Shown: positions 25,764 to 34,698, counted from the stretch's first letter. The stretch: 64,000 nucleotides of DNA from Comamonas aquatica NBRC 14918 (GCF_000739875.1 NZ_BBJR01000040.1:1-64000); one strand, 5' to 3'. Translations and numbers: made by a program. Notes: generated by a model from the sequence alone, not told the origin.

Positions 25764-26846
25764 ATGTCCCGCTTCACGTCCCGCCTGCTGCTCCTGGGAA
25801 CTTGCGCCCTGGTGGTCTGGAGCGCTGTGTTTGCCGTGGCCATGGTCAGCCAGCTGGCCGATGCGGCCGACCGCGTGCATGCCGGGGCCGGGCAGCCCGT
25901 TTTCTGGAGCCTGCTGACCCTGCTGGTGGCCACGGTGCTGGCGCCCAGCATCTGGCTGCTGCGCCTGCCGCAGGCCCTGCGCCACCCGCCCGAGGGCGAT
26001 GCCCAGGCCCTGGCCGACTACGCCACCCGCCTGCGCGCCCATCTGGCGCGCAACCCTCGGCTGGCAGGCCGCCCGCTGGACAGCACGCAGGACGTGGAGG
26101 CGGCGCTGACCGTACTGCGCGACGCGGCCGAGACCGAAACCCGGCGCAGCGCCGCCAGCGTGCTGGCCAGCACGGCCCTGCTGCAGAACGGGCGCCTGGA
26201 CGGTCTGGTGGTGCTGGTCAGCCAGGTGCAGCTGGTGTGGCGCATTGCGCGCATCTATGGCCTGCGCCCCTCGCTGCGCCAGCTGTCCTACCTGTACGGC
26301 AATGTCGGCGCCTGCGTGCTGGTCGCCTATGGGCTGGACGAGGTGGACTTTGCCGAGCTGACCGCCCCCATCGTGCAATCGGCCACGCCCGCCGCCATGG
26401 GCAGCGTGCCCGGGCTGGGCGGCATGGGGCAGTTGCTGACCAACAGCATGGCCAGCGGGGCCGCCAACGCTTTTCTGACGCTGCGCGTCGGCCTGGTGGC
26501 CGATGCCTACTGCGCCCCGCAGCACCTGCCGCAACGTCAACTGGTGCGCCACCACGCCACGCACCGCGCGGCGCAGATGCTGGGTGGCATCGTCAAGGAC
26601 TGCGGCACGCAGATCACCCAGGCGGTGTACGGCCGCCTCAAGCAGGGCGTGCTGCACACGGCCCAGGCCGCGGCGGACAGCGTCAAGCAGGCCGGTCGCT
26701 CCGTCAGCGAAGCCACCCAGTCGGCCTACCAGGCCACGGCGCAGGGGCTGAACCAGGCCGTACACCAGGTGCGCGGCACCACCTCGGCCGCCACCCAGCG
26801 CCTGCAGCAGACCCTCCGCCGGCAGGACGACCCGGACAAACCTTGA
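25764..26846 (+). CDS. DUF697 (YcjF-like) inner-membrane protein
   Basis: 360-residue protein. Two hydrophobic helices near the N-terminus (LLLLGTCALVVWSAVFAVAM and FWSLLTLLVATVLAPSIWLL) are followed by a DUF697-type domain, recognisable by LDGLVVLVSQVQLVWRIARIYG and LRQLSYLYGNVGACVLVAYG. The C-terminal 70 residues are amphipathic with heptad-like Ala/Gln/Val and may form a coiled coil. YcjF-type proteins often pair with GTPases, but no GTPase gene is adjacent. The start at 25764 has GGAGG nine bases upstream and fits a normal N-terminus. The function is not known. Confidence 0.75.
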   Translation: MSRFTSRLLLLGTCALVVWSAVFAVAMVSQLADAADRVHAGAGQPVFWSLLTLLVATVLAPSIWLLRLPQALRHPPEGDAQALADYATRLRAHLARNPRLAGRPLDSTQDVEAALTVLRDAAETETRRSAASVLASTALLQNGRLDGLVVLVSQVQLVWRIARIYGLRPSLRQLSYLYGNVGACVLVAYGLDEVDFAELTAPIVQSATPAAMGSVPGLGGMGQLLTNSMASGAANAFLTLRVGLVADAYCAPQHLPQRQLVRHHATHRAAQMLGGIVKDCGTQITQAVYGRLKQGVLHTAQAAADSVKQAGRSVSEATQSAYQATAQGLNQAVHQVRGTTSAATQRLQQTLRRQDDPDKP

Positions 26847-26848
26847 AG

Positions 26849-26905
26849 TATTTTTGAGCTGCAGCACAGACACAGCAAGCGCTGGCAGCTATGGTTTTTT
26901 ATTTC
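26849..26905. repeat. Dispersed CAAGCGCT-CAGCTAT repeat copy
   Basis: The core CAGCAAGCGCTGGCAGCTAT at 26873-26892 matches the other copies. It is flanked by AT-rich GTATTTTTGAGCTGCAG on the left and a run of T after GG on the right. It fills most of the 107-base spacer between the DUF697 gene and the next gene. Confidence 0.75.
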
Positions 26906-26953
26906 CGGATGGCTGCGCTTGAGCACCTGCCGGCAAACGCCTAGCATCTGGAC

Positions 26954-27406
26954 ATGCCCATCCTGCCCCCGCCCCGACTCCCCCTGATCGCCACCGCGGT
27001 GTGGCTGGCTTGCACGGCGTGGCCGCTCAGCGGCCAGGCCCAGGTCTTCCGCTGCGGCAACAGCTACAGCAGCACCCCGTGCGCCGACGGCAAGCCCGTG
27101 CCGGTCGAGCCCATCGTGGAAGTCCATCCCCCCACCCAGGGCGCGGCAGAGCGCCGTGCCACACGGCGCCATGCAGACCGCGAAGAGCGGGCCTGGGACC
27201 GCATGGAGCGCGAGCTGGACAAGGCCCAGGCCAACGCCCCGCCGCAGCGCAAGTCCGGGGTGGACCGCAGCCAGTGCGCAGCCCGCGACCGGCGCATCCA
27301 GAAGATCGACCAGCTGGCACGGCGCGGTGGCACGGTACAGCAGATGGAGCGCCTGCGCGAGGAGCGCCAGGAGGCGCGCGACTGGCAGTTCCGCGCGGGC
27401 TGCTGA
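26954..27406 (+). CDS. Exported DUF4124-like protein
   Basis: 150-residue secreted or periplasmic protein of unknown role. A signal peptide (about 1-29) is followed by QVFRCGNSYSSTPCADGKPV, which resembles the N-terminal beta module of DUF4124 proteins, with two Cys that may pair. The rest is highly charged and helical (AERRATRRHADREERAWDRM and more), with two further Cys near the end. Its stop directly abuts the stop of the convergent ArsC-family gene, with no space for a terminator. Confidence 0.6.
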   Translation: MPILPPPRLPLIATAVWLACTAWPLSGQAQVFRCGNSYSSTPCADGKPVPVEPIVEVHPPTQGAAERRATRRHADREERAWDRMERELDKAQANAPPQRKSGVDRSQCAARDRRIQKIDQLARRGGTVQQMERLREERQEARDWQFRAGC

Positions 27407-27757
27407 TTACAGCAGCGCCAGCACCTTCTCGGGCGGGCGGCACAGCGCCGCGCCCTTGGGCGTGACCACGATCGGGCGGTTCAGCAGCTGCGGGTGCTGG
27501 GCCACAGCCAGCAGGATCTGGGCGTCGCTCACCGCCGGCTGGTCCAGCCCCAGCGCCTGGTAGGCCGCTTCCTTGGTGCGCAGCAGCTCGCGCACCGGCA
27601 CGCCGATGTGGGCCACCAGCTCGGCCAGTTCTGGGGCTGTCAGTGGCGTGGCGATGTAGTCGACGATGTTGGGCTCAATGCCGCGCGCGCGCAGCAGCTC
27701 CAGGGCGCCGCGCGAGTTGCTGCAGCGGTTGTTGTGGAAGATGGTGATATCGCTCAT
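27407..27757 (-). CDS. arsC: ArsC-family arsenate reductase (glutaredoxin type)
   Basis: 116-residue thioredoxin-fold protein. The N-terminal FHNNRCSNSRGALELL holds the single catalytic Cys of the glutaredoxin-dependent ArsC family. RPIVVTPKGAALCRPPEKVL supplies the conserved Arg/Pro-Ile-Val segment. Members reduce arsenate to arsenite with glutathione, though YfgD-like members may act on other substrates. No arsB, acr3 or arsR gene is nearby, so a true resistance role is uncertain. The start is chosen at MSDITIFHNNRCS; an open frame extends 19 codons upstream without similarity. Confidence 0.85.
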   Translation of the reverse strand: MSDITIFHNNRCSNSRGALELLRARGIEPNIVDYIATPLTAPELAELVAHIGVPVRELLRTKEAAYQALGLDQPAVSDAQILLAVAQHPQLLNRPIVVTPKGAALCRPPEKVLALL

Positions 27758-27820
27758 GGCGGCCAGTGTAGGCCGCCGCACGCCCACGGGCGATCTCGGC
27801 GCGAGATCCCCCATGCGCCC

Positions 27821-28216
27821 TCAGGCCCGGCGCGCCAGCTTCCAGCCACCAATGCCCAGGCTCAGCCAGCCCAGCATCAGGCAGGTGCCGCCCCAGGGCA
27901 CGAACGGGCGGAAGGTCTCGATCCCGGTGAAGGTGCGCAGATAGATCAGGCCGCTGAACAGCAGCAGCCCCAGGACAAACAGCCCGCCTGCGGCGCACAG
28001 CCAGCGGTTGCCGGCCGTGGTCAGCGCCGCCACGCCCAGACCCAGCAGTGCCAGGGCATGGAACATCTGCTGCTGCACCGCCAGCTGCAGCGAGGCGCGC
28101 GTGGCCTCACGGACCTGCGGATCGACAATAAACCCCAGACCGTGCGAAGCGTAGGCGGCCATGCCGACCGCCATCAGTCCCAAAAACGCGGCCACAGGCA
28201 GCCACCAGTTGCGCAT
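27821..28216 (-). CDS. DUF423 family inner-membrane protein
   Basis: 131-residue protein with four hydrophobic helices. The signature FLGLMAVGMAAYASHGL followed by QQQMFHALALLGLG and FSGLIYLRTFTG is typical of the DUF423/YgdD family. The function of the family is not known. The ATG at 28216 has GGGAG upstream, better than an upstream start that would add MRESN. It lies between the arsC-like gene and the flavoprotein gene in the same direction. Confidence 0.9.
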   Translation of the reverse strand: MRNWWLPVAAFLGLMAVGMAAYASHGLGFIVDPQVREATRASLQLAVQQQMFHALALLGLGVAALTTAGNRWLCAAGGLFVLGLLLFSGLIYLRTFTGIETFRPFVPWGGTCLMLGWLSLGIGGWKLARRA

Positions 28217-28267
28217 GTTCGACTCCCTCATTCCCCAGCAAAGCCGCCATTATCGGCCGTGCGGCGC

Positions 28268-29689
28268 TCAGGCCGAACGCAGCTGCTTGCGCAGGTCGCG
28301 CAAGGCGTTGTCCAGCATTTCCTCCACCGTCGGATGGTAGTAGGGCAGTGCCAGCAGCTGCTCCACCGTGTCAGCGCGCTGGATCGCCCAGGCCAGCAGG
28401 TGGGCCAGGTGCTCGCCCCCGGCACACAGCAGGCTGACGCCCAGCAGCTGGCGACTGGCCGGGTCGGCGTACAGGCGCAGCACGTGTTCGGGGGCCTGCA
28501 TGATCTTGGAGCGGCCATTGCCCACGCCCCGGGCCGTGACCACCACCGCCTCGGGCGGCAGCTCGGAAAAACGCAGCCCCACCTCAGCCACATCCGGGGC
28601 GCTGAAGACGATGGACAGGGGCACACTGCGCCCACGCACCGGCAGGTCCTGCCAGCGGGCGTCTCCCACTGCGCGCAAGGCCTGCTGGGCGGCGATCGTC
28701 CCCTCCTGCGCGGCCTCGTGCATCAGCGGGCGCTCGCCCGTGGCATCGCCCGCCAGGAACACCCGGCTGTCCAGGCAGCGCAGGCTGGCGCGGTCCCACA
28801 GCGGCCGGCCCTGGGCATCAAAACGCACCCCGGCCTGGTCCAGCGCCAGGTCCGCCAGCCGGGGGCTGCGCCCCTGGGTGACCAGCACATACTGCACATC
28901 GGCCTTGAGGGCGCCGGCCTCGAAGCGCACCATGTCGCCACGGCGCTCGGCCAGCACGTCGCGACACCCCAGGGCCATGGGCATCTGGTGGGCAAAATAG
29001 GCCTGTGCCGCCTTGGCCACCTCGGGGTCGGCGATCTTGGCCAGCACCGGATTGCGCCCCGTTGCCACCACCTGCACCCCCAGGCGCGACAGGGCCACGC
29101 CCATCTCCAGGCCGATGGCCCCCATGCCCCACACCGCCACGCTGTGCGGCAGGTCGTGCAGGGCAAACAGTTCATCGGTCGTGATCAGCGCCGCACCCAG
29201 CTGTTCCTGCAGCTGCGCCGGCTTGCGGGCTTCAGAGCCGGTCGCCACCACAAAGGCGCGCGCCTGCACGCGGCGGCCGTCGCCCAGCTCCAGCAGGTCG
29301 GGGGCCGCAAAGCGTGCCCCGGTCTGCAGCAGATCGCTGTCGGCCAGGGCATGCAGCTGGCGCACGTTGCCTTGCACCAGCTGGTCGCGGATCTGCAGGG
29401 CCTCCTGCCACAGCTGCTGCGGCGTGGCATGCCCCTTGGGCAAGGCCGCCCGCCATTGCGCCTGCGGCATGCCAGCCGGCATCAGCTGGCGCAAGCCGTC
29501 CCAGCGCTGGGCGGCGTGCAGCACGGCCTTGGAGGGCATGCAGCCCACGCGCGCGCAGGTGGTGCCCAGCGGCCCCTGGTCGATCAGCACCGCCCGGGCG
29601 CCGGCCCGGCGCAGCGTGCTGTACGCGTTCATGCCTGCCGTACCGGCGCCGATGACGGCAACGTCCACGGTCATGGAAGAAGGGGCCAT
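28268..29689 (-). CDS. Dihydrolipoamide dehydrogenase-like FAD oxidoreductase
   Basis: 473-residue class I pyridine nucleotide-disulfide oxidoreductase. VAVIGAGTAGMNAYSTLRRAG is the FAD-binding Rossmann motif. The redox disulfide sits in TTCARVGCMPSKAVLHAA (C-x4-C). The NAD site AVWGMGAIGLEMGVALSRLG and a second FAD motif in VFLAGDATGERPL follow. The C-terminal dimer domain carries YYHPTVEEMLDNAL, where the H-P-T-x-x-E of lipoamide dehydrogenases is intact. No lipoyl-enzyme genes are adjacent. The ATG at 29687-29689 has AGGAG at good spacing; a GTG six bases earlier is possible. It reduces either lipoamide or another disulfide, which I cannot decide. Confidence 0.85.
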   Translation of the reverse strand: MAPSSMTVDVAVIGAGTAGMNAYSTLRRAGARAVLIDQGPLGTTCARVGCMPSKAVLHAAQRWDGLRQLMPAGMPQAQWRAALPKGHATPQQLWQEALQIRDQLVQGNVRQLHALADSDLLQTGARFAAPDLLELGDGRRVQARAFVVATGSEARKPAQLQEQLGAALITTDELFALHDLPHSVAVWGMGAIGLEMGVALSRLGVQVVATGRNPVLAKIADPEVAKAAQAYFAHQMPMALGCRDVLAERRGDMVRFEAGALKADVQYVLVTQGRSPRLADLALDQAGVRFDAQGRPLWDRASLRCLDSRVFLAGDATGERPLMHEAAQEGTIAAQQALRAVGDARWQDLPVRGRSVPLSIVFSAPDVAEVGLRFSELPPEAVVVTARGVGNGRSKIMQAPEHVLRLYADPASRQLLGVSLLCAGGEHLAHLLAWAIQRADTVEQLLALPYYHPTVEEMLDNALRDLRKQLRSA

Positions 29690-29776
29690 GTGCACACTCC
29701 TGGTCAGCGGGGCAAGATGCCCCCATTGTGCAAAACCGGCAGCGCGGCGGCCACGATGCCATGCTGCGGTAAATGC

Positions 29777-30589
29777 CTATTGCGCCAGGTCGGCCACCAC
29801 GGGAGGGACGGGCGCGGTCTGCGGCTGGGGGGTGTGCGGTGCTTCCTGGTTGCGGCGCAGCGACTCGATGCGCTGCTGCAGGTCGCGCGCCCAGGTGCGG
29901 CGGTCCCGGCCTTCGGCCTTCTCTGGCGCGCCGTAGCGCACCACGGCCACCAGGTGCTCGGTGGCAATCGTGCGCCACAGGCTGCGCAGCATGGCTTCGT
30001 CGGGGGTGGCCTCGCAGGGCACATACGATGCCTGGCCAGTGCGGGCATCGACAAAGGTCATGGCCACGGGCTGGACCGGCACGTCGGCGTCGATGGCCGC
30101 TTGCAGCATGTTGCCGTGAAAAGGCAACAGGTCACGGCCATTGCCCACCGTACCCTCGGGGAAGACGGCGAGGATGTCACCGTGGCGCAGGGCCTCGACC
30201 ATGGCCTGGACGGTGCGCTGGGTGTCCCGGCGCAGGCTGCGCTGCACGAACAGGGTGCCGGCCGCCTGCGCCAGCGCCCCCACCAGGGGCCAGCGGGCGA
30301 TCTCGGCCTTGGAGACAAAGCGGCAGTGGCGCGCCGCGTGCAGGGTGGGGATGTCCAGCCAGGACTGGTGGTTGGCTACCAGCAGTACCGGGCCCTGGAC
30401 CACGGGGCTGCCCTGGACCTGCAGGGCCACGCCGGCCTCGGTCAGGAAGCCGCGGGCCCAGCGTTCGACCGTGCGCTGCTGGCTGGCCGCATCCAGATCG
30501 TGGAAACCGTTGCGCGCCAAGCGCAGCCCCTGCAGGGTGTGCCGCAGCATCCGAGTGAATCGTCCGATCGCACGCCAAGTTCCAGCCAT
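29777..30589 (-). CDS. plsC: Lysophospholipid (1-acylglycerol-3-phosphate) acyltransferase, PlsC family
   Basis: 270-residue membrane-associated acyltransferase that makes phosphatidic acid from lysophosphatidic acid. The catalytic H-x4-D is in VANHQSWLDIPTL, and the glycerol-phosphate-binding FPEGT is in LAVFPEGTVGNG. FVSKAEIARWPLVG and the later VPVQPVAMTF are also typical. The N-terminal 70 residues are amphipathic. The C-terminal 45 residues, rich in Pro, Gln and Ala, are a low-complexity tail. It lies between the flavoprotein and the pyrimidine genes; I see no operon link. Acyl specificity is not apparent. Confidence 0.88.
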   Translation of the reverse strand: MAGTWRAIGRFTRMLRHTLQGLRLARNGFHDLDAASQQRTVERWARGFLTEAGVALQVQGSPVVQGPVLLVANHQSWLDIPTLHAARHCRFVSKAEIARWPLVGALAQAAGTLFVQRSLRRDTQRTVQAMVEALRHGDILAVFPEGTVGNGRDLLPFHGNMLQAAIDADVPVQPVAMTFVDARTGQASYVPCEATPDEAMLRSLWRTIATEHLVAVVRYGAPEKAEGRDRRTWARDLQQRIESLRRNQEAPHTPQPQTAPVPPVVADLAQ

Positions 30590-30658
30590 CCGGGCCGCCC
30601 TCCTTCACAAGTTAAATGCTGTCACCTTTCCCGCACCGGTGGTCGCCCTGCCCCAGGC

Positions 30659-31954
30659 TCAGCCGCGCTCGAACGCGACGTGGCCCGCCACCACGGTGCA
30701 TTGCACGCGGGCGGGCAGTTCGTAGCCCTGGAAGGGCGTGCTCTTGCCCTGGCTGACCAGCGCCTCGGGTCCCACGGTCCAGGCGGCCTGGGGTTGCACG
30801 ACGCACAGGTCGGCCACCCCACCTTCCACCAACTGACCCAGGCTGGCCTGCAGCGTTCCCAGCGCCTGGCCCAGCACGCGGGCGGGGGCGGCGGTCACCA
30901 CCTCCAGCGCGCGGGTCAGGGGGACGTTCTGGTCCTGCGACCACTTGACGGCCAGGGACAGCAGCAGCTCCACACCGGTGGCGCCGGCCTCGGCCTCGGC
31001 AAACGGCAGCACCTTGGCGTCATCGTCCACCGGGCAGTGGTCGGAAACCAGGGCGTCGATGGTGCCGTCGGCCAGGGCCGCACTCAGCGCATCGCGGTCG
31101 CGCTGCTGGCGCAGCACCGGCACCAGGCGGGCGCTGCTGTCGAAGTAGCCGAGGTCGTTTTCGGTCAGGTGCAGCGAGTTGATGGACACGTCGGCCGTCA
31201 CGTTCAGGCCCTCGGCCTTGGCCTTGCGCACCAGCTCCACGCCAGCGGCGCTGGACAGGCGACACAGGTGCACGCGGGTCTGCGAGCCACGGATCAGCTC
31301 AAAGATGGTGTGCAGCGCAATCGTCTCGGCCGCCACCGGCACGCCGGACAGGCCCATGCGTGTGGCCAGGGCCCCGCTGGCCGCCACGCCCTTGCCCAGG
31401 TCCTTGTCCTGGGGACGCAGCCACACGGCATAGCCGAAGGTGTTGGCATAGGCCAGCGCGCGGCTCAGCGTGGTGATGCTGGACAGCGGCGTATCCGCCT
31501 GGCCGAAGGCCACGCAGCCGGACTCGGTCAGCTCGGCCATCTCGGTCAGCACTGCGCCTTCCAGGCCCTTGGTCAGCGCCCCCATGGGGAACAGGCGCGA
31601 CTGGTGCAGCTTCTTGGCGCGCAGCTTGAGCATTTCCACCAGGCCCTGCTCGTCCAGCACCGGGTCGGTGTCGGGCAAGCACACCAGGCTGGTCACACCA
31701 CCGGCCACGCTGGCGGCCATTTCGGAGGCCAGCATGCCTTCGTGCTCATGCCCCGGCTCGCGCAGGCGCACGGCCAGGTCCACCAGACCGGGCAGCACCC
31801 ACTGGCCGCTGGCGTCGATCACGCGGTCCGCCTCAAACCCGGCGGGGGCCTGGCCGATGGCCACCACCCGGCCGGTGGCCAGCGCCACATCACAGACCTG
31901 GTCAAAACCACGGGCCGGATCGATCACGCGGCCGTTTTGAATCAAGATTTTCAT
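30659..31954 (-). CDS. pyrC': Dihydroorotase-like protein PyrC' (non-catalytic aspartate transcarbamoylase subunit)
   Basis: 431-residue amidohydrolase-fold protein similar to dihydroorotase (PyrC/PyrX). In active enzymes the first zinc ligands are His-x-His in DLHVHLREPG; here the segment reads DLAVRLREPG (Ala61, Arg63), so both histidines are absent. Later metal ligands also differ (HLCRLSSAAG, INSLHLTEN). It is therefore almost certainly inactive. In Pseudomonas and Burkholderia such PyrC' proteins are obligate partners that assemble PyrB into a functional complex. The gene follows pyrB by 225 bases of repeat-filled spacer, so co-expression is likely. An active dihydroorotase must be encoded elsewhere. 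Confidence 0.9.
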   Translation of the reverse strand: MKILIQNGRVIDPARGFDQVCDVALATGRVVAIGQAPAGFEADRVIDASGQWVLPGLVDLAVRLREPGHEHEGMLASEMAASVAGGVTSLVCLPDTDPVLDEQGLVEMLKLRAKKLHQSRLFPMGALTKGLEGAVLTEMAELTESGCVAFGQADTPLSSITTLSRALAYANTFGYAVWLRPQDKDLGKGVAASGALATRMGLSGVPVAAETIALHTIFELIRGSQTRVHLCRLSSAAGVELVRKAKAEGLNVTADVSINSLHLTENDLGYFDSSARLVPVLRQQRDRDALSAALADGTIDALVSDHCPVDDDAKVLPFAEAEAGATGVELLLSLAVKWSQDQNVPLTRALEVVTAAPARVLGQALGTLQASLGQLVEGGVADLCVVQPQAAWTVGPEALVSQGKSTPFQGYELPARVQCTVVAGHVAFERG

Positions 31955-31973
31955 GGTTAATCACCCAATTGAC

Positions 31974-32014
31974 CGCTAGCCCTTACCCAGCAAGCGCTAG
32001 CAGCTATCAAAAAC
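31974..32014. repeat. Dispersed CAAGCGCT-CAGCTAT repeat copy
   Basis: CGCTAGCCCTTACCCAG and CAAGCGCTAGCAGCTATC are the two conserved parts, and AAAAA follows. This is the cleanest copy in the window. It lies just before the pyrC' start on the minus strand. Confidence 0.85.
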
Positions 32015-32082
32015 ATCTCTACCAGTGCGCAGTGCCACCCTGCCCCACGCCACCGCCCCCTTGCGCGGGGGACACCGAGCTA

Positions 32083-32170
32083 GGGCCGCCCCGACGCGAT
32101 GGTGTCGTCCCCCTTCCCGCTGCAGCGCAGCGAGAGAAGGGGGAAGCGGCGTAGCCGCTCAGGGGGATGG
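32083..32170. repeat. Dispersed GGGCCGCCCC...GCGGCGTAGCCGC repeat, copy 2
   Basis: Same element as at 11353-11430: GGGCCGCCCCG, GGTGTCGTCCCCCTTCCCGC, AGCGAGAGAAGGGGGAAGCG and GCGTAGCCGC. The C-rich and G-rich blocks are self-complementary and would form a hairpin. It ends 10 bases before the pyrB stop, within the pyrB-pyrC' spacer, and may act as a terminator or RNA-stability element. Confidence 0.8.
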
Positions 32171-32179
32171 CCTGAGGCA

Positions 32180-33142
32180 TCAGGCCTCATTCCCCGCCAC
32201 GATGGACATCACCGCCATGCGCACCGCGATGCCGAAGGTCACCTGCGACAGGATCACGGCCTGCGGGCCGTCGACCACGGCGGAGTCGATCTCCACGCCG
32301 CGGTTGATGGGGCCGGGGTGCATGACGATGGCATCGGGCTTGGCCAGCTGCAGGCGCTTTTCGGTCAGGCCGAAGCTCTTGAAATACTCCTGGCTGGACG
32401 GCAGCAGCGCGCCGCTCATGCGCTCGTTCTGCAGGCGCAGCATGATGATGACGTCGCAGTCCTTGATGCCCTCTTCCAGGTTGTGGAAGACGCGCACGCC
32501 CATGCTGGCCAGATCGGCAGGCACCAGGGTGCGGGGGCCCACCACGCGCACTTCGGCCGCGCCCAGGGTGGTCAGCGCATGGATGTCCGAGCGCGCCACA
32601 CGCGAGTGCAGCACGTCGCCCACAATCGCCACGCGCAGGTTGGAGAAATCTTTTTTGTAGTGACGGATGGTGTACATGTCCAGCAAACCCTGCGTGGGGT
32701 GTGCGTGGCGACCGTCACCGGCATTGACCACGTGCACGTGGGGGGCCACGTGCTGGGCGATCAGGTACGGCGCGCCCGACTCACTGTGGCGCACCACAAA
32801 GATGTCGGCGGCCATGGCGCTCAGGTTGTCGATGGTGTCCAGCAGCGTCTCGCCCTTGCTGGCCGAGCTGCGCGCGATGTCCAGGTTGAACACGTCGGCC
32901 GACAGGCGCTTGGCGGCAATTTCAAACGTGGTACGGGTGCGCGTGCTGTTCTCGAAGAACAGGTTGAACACACTCTTGCCGCGCAGCAGCGGCACTTTCT
33001 TGACTTCGCGGTCGTTGACGCTGACGAAGTTGCTGGCCGTGTCCAGGATGTGGGTCAGGATGTCCTTGGACAGCCCTTCGGTGGACAGCAGGTGGATCAG
33101 TTCGCCGTTCTTGTTCAGTTGGGGGTTGCGCTTGTACAGCAC
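32180..33142 (-). CDS. pyrB: Aspartate carbamoyltransferase catalytic subunit PyrB
   Basis: 320-residue enzyme joining carbamoyl phosphate and aspartate, the first committed step of pyrimidine synthesis. [19 protein letters not shown] is the carbamoyl-phosphate signature, [12 protein letters not shown] is the second, and [12 protein letters not shown] the third. I chose the GTG codon at 33142 ([19 protein letters not shown]), which has AGAGG upstream and starts one base after the pyrR stop. The upstream open frame is a shadow of pyrR. Its partner PyrC' is encoded just downstream. Confidence 0.96.
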   Translation of the reverse strand: MLYKRNPQLNKNGELIHLLSTEGLSKDILTHILDTASNFVSVNDREVKKVPLLRGKSVFNLFFENSTRTRTTFEIAAKRLSADVFNLDIARSSASKGETLLDTIDNLSAMAADIFVVRHSESGAPYLIAQHVAPHVHVVNAGDGRHAHPTQGLLDMYTIRHYKKDFSNLRVAIVGDVLHSRVARSDIHALTTLGAAEVRVVGPRTLVPADLASMGVRVFHNLEEGIKDCDVIIMLRLQNERMSGALLPSSQEYFKSFGLTEKRLQLAKPDAIVMHPGPINRGVEIDSAVVDGPQAVILSQVTFGIAVRMAVMSIVAGNEA

Positions 33143-33143
33143 G

Positions 33144-33653
33144 TTATGCCTCTTTGACTTCAAATTGGAAGGTGCCGTCTTCTGTGCGCGCCAGCGCCAG
33201 CGACTGGCTGGCGGGCAGCGCCACACGCGCGGCGGCAAATTCGGCGGCCACGGGCAGCTCACGGCCGCCGCGGTCCACCAGCACGGCCAGGCGCACGCAA
33301 CCGGGGCGGCCATAGTCGTACAGCTCGTTGAGGATGGCGCGCACCGTGCGGCCGGTGTAGAGCACATCGTCCAGCACCAGGATGTCGGCGCCGTTCACGT
33401 CGAAGTCCAGCTGGGTCTGCACGCTCTGCGCCATGCCGCGCTGGGCGAAGTCGTCGCGGTGCAGGGCCGAGGACAGCACGCCCGGCTTGCCAGCCAACCC
33501 CAGGTCCTTGTGCAGGCGCTCGACCAGCCAGGCGCCGCCGGAGGCCACGCCGGCCAGCTGGGTGTTCGGCCCCATCAGGCTGCGCACGCCACGCAGCAGT
33601 TCACGGTACAGGGCTTCGGCGTCCAGGACCAAAGAACCAGCGGAAAGACTCAT
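33144..33653 (-). CDS. pyrR: PyrR bifunctional pyrimidine regulator/uracil phosphoribosyltransferase
   Basis: 169-residue PRT-fold protein. The PRPP loop [16 protein letters not shown] is intact, as are [18 protein letters not shown] and DFDVNGADI. In Firmicutes PyrR binds pyr mRNA and causes attenuation; in Proteobacteria it is often only an enzyme or has unknown regulation. No anti-antiterminator-like structure is obvious upstream. It lies between ruvX and pyrB in a tightly packed operon, overlapping ruvX by four bases. Confidence 0.93.
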   Translation of the reverse strand: MSLSAGSLVLDAEALYRELLRGVRSLMGPNTQLAGVASGGAWLVERLHKDLGLAGKPGVLSSALHRDDFAQRGMAQSVQTQLDFDVNGADILVLDDVLYTGRTVRAILNELYDYGRPGCVRLAVLVDRGGRELPVAAEFAAARVALPASQSLALARTEDGTFQFEVKEA

Positions 33654-34102
33654 GGAAGACTCCTCAAAAATTGCTCCAGGATGATGCAGGCCGACGCGGC
33701 ATCGGCATCCTTGGCACCACTGGCCAGGGCCTCGGTGGTGCTGTAGCGCTCATCCACTTCATACACGGGCAGATTGAAACGCCCCCGCAACTGGCGGCCG
33801 AATTTCAAGGCGCGTGCTGTGTTCTCGTGCGGCGCACCGTCCGGGTGGTAGGGCACGCCGATCACCAGGGCCTGGGGCTGCCATTCCCGGATCAGTTGCT
33901 CGATCGCCGCAAAGCGCGCATCCGCGCCCTCGGCCTTGATGGTGGGCAGGGGACTGGCGCCGCCGAACACGCGGTTGCCCGAGGCCGCCCCGGTGCGCTT
34001 GGTGCCGAAGTCGAAGGCCAGGAACTGCTGGATGTGCGCAGGAAAATCCACGGCCTGTACAGCAGCGTTGCTGGGCCGTGGGGACGAAGTCTCGGGGTTC
34101 AT
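33650..34102 (-). CDS. ruvX: Holliday-junction resolvase-like protein RuvX (YqgF)
   Basis: 150-residue RNase H-fold nuclease involved in 16S rRNA 5' maturation and possibly recombination. FLAFDFGTKRTGAASGN carries the first Asp, QALVIGVPYHPDGAPHENT the middle motif, and VYEVDERYSTTEA the second Asp with the conserved Arg. An N-terminal extension of about 28 residues precedes the core. The start overlaps the algH stop by four bases, and algH-ruvX-pyrR-pyrB is a common order in Betaproteobacteria. Confidence 0.93.
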   Translation of the reverse strand: MNPETSSPRPSNAAVQAVDFPAHIQQFLAFDFGTKRTGAASGNRVFGGASPLPTIKAEGADARFAAIEQLIREWQPQALVIGVPYHPDGAPHENTARALKFGRQLRGRFNLPVYEVDERYSTTEALASGAKDADAASACIILEQFLRSLP

Positions 34103-34698
34103 GCGTGTCCTGCTTCGGGCGACAGCATCCAGGGCTGCAGCCCCAGCAGGCCCAGGGCCTTGTTGTAGCGGTCTTCGGCGGGGGTGTCGAAGATGACCTG
34201 GGGGTCGGCGTCCACAGTCAGCCAGGCGTTCTCGCCCAGCTCGGACTCCAGCTGGCCTTCGCCCCAGGAGGCGTAGCCCAGCGTGACCAGCACGCGGCGC
34301 GGGCCGGCGCCGTTGGCGATCGCCTCCAGCACGTCCTTGGAGGTGGTCATCTCCAGGCCGCCAGGAATGGCCAGGGTGGACGCGTAGGCGGATTCGTCGG
34401 CCTCGGCGCCCTCGATCAGGATGGGGTCGTGCAGCACGAAGCCGCGGTCGGTCTGCACCGGACCGCCCTTGAAGACCAGGTCTTCGCGCAGGTCCTCGCG
34501 CCCCAGGGGCAGGTCGATCTTGTTGAGCAGGGATTGCAGGCTCAGCGTGGAGGGCTTGTTGATGATCAGCCCGAGCGCGCCGCGCTCGTTGTGCTCACAC
34601 AAATACACCACGCTGCGAGAAAACGACTCATCTTCCAGACCGGGCATGGCGATCAGGAAGTGGTGCGTCAGATTGATAGGCGCAGATTCAGCGGGCAT
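34099..34698 (-). CDS. algH: YqgE/AlgH family protein
   Basis: 199-residue cytoplasmic protein of the UPF0301/AlgH family. HHFLIAMPGLEDESFSRSVV and YLCEHNERGALGLIINKPS are diagnostic, and LVTLGYASWGEGQLESELGENAW is the central motif. The biochemical role is unknown; in Pseudomonas AlgH was linked to alginate regulation. It opens the algH-ruvX-pyrR-pyrB-pyrC' series on the minus strand. Confidence 0.93.
   Translation of the reverse strand: MPAESAPINLTHHFLIAMPGLEDESFSRSVVYLCEHNERGALGLIINKPSTLSLQSLLNKIDLPLGREDLREDLVFKGGPVQTDRGFVLHDPILIEGAEADESAYASTLAIPGGLEMTTSKDVLEAIANGAGPRRVLVTLGYASWGEGQLESELGENAWLTVDADPQVIFDTPAEDRYNKALGLLGLQPWMLSPEAGHA

Noticed and set aside
27407-27757. Arsenic-resistance operon
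   Set aside because: Only the ArsC-family reductase is present. No regulator, efflux pump or methyltransferase gene is nearby, so no resistance operon is claimed.
27494-31960. A 1488-codon open frame on the plus strand
   Set aside because: It runs antisense through arsC-like, DUF423, flavoprotein, plsC and pyrC' genes, is very rich in His, Gln and Gly, and shows no family similarity. It is a GC-driven shadow.
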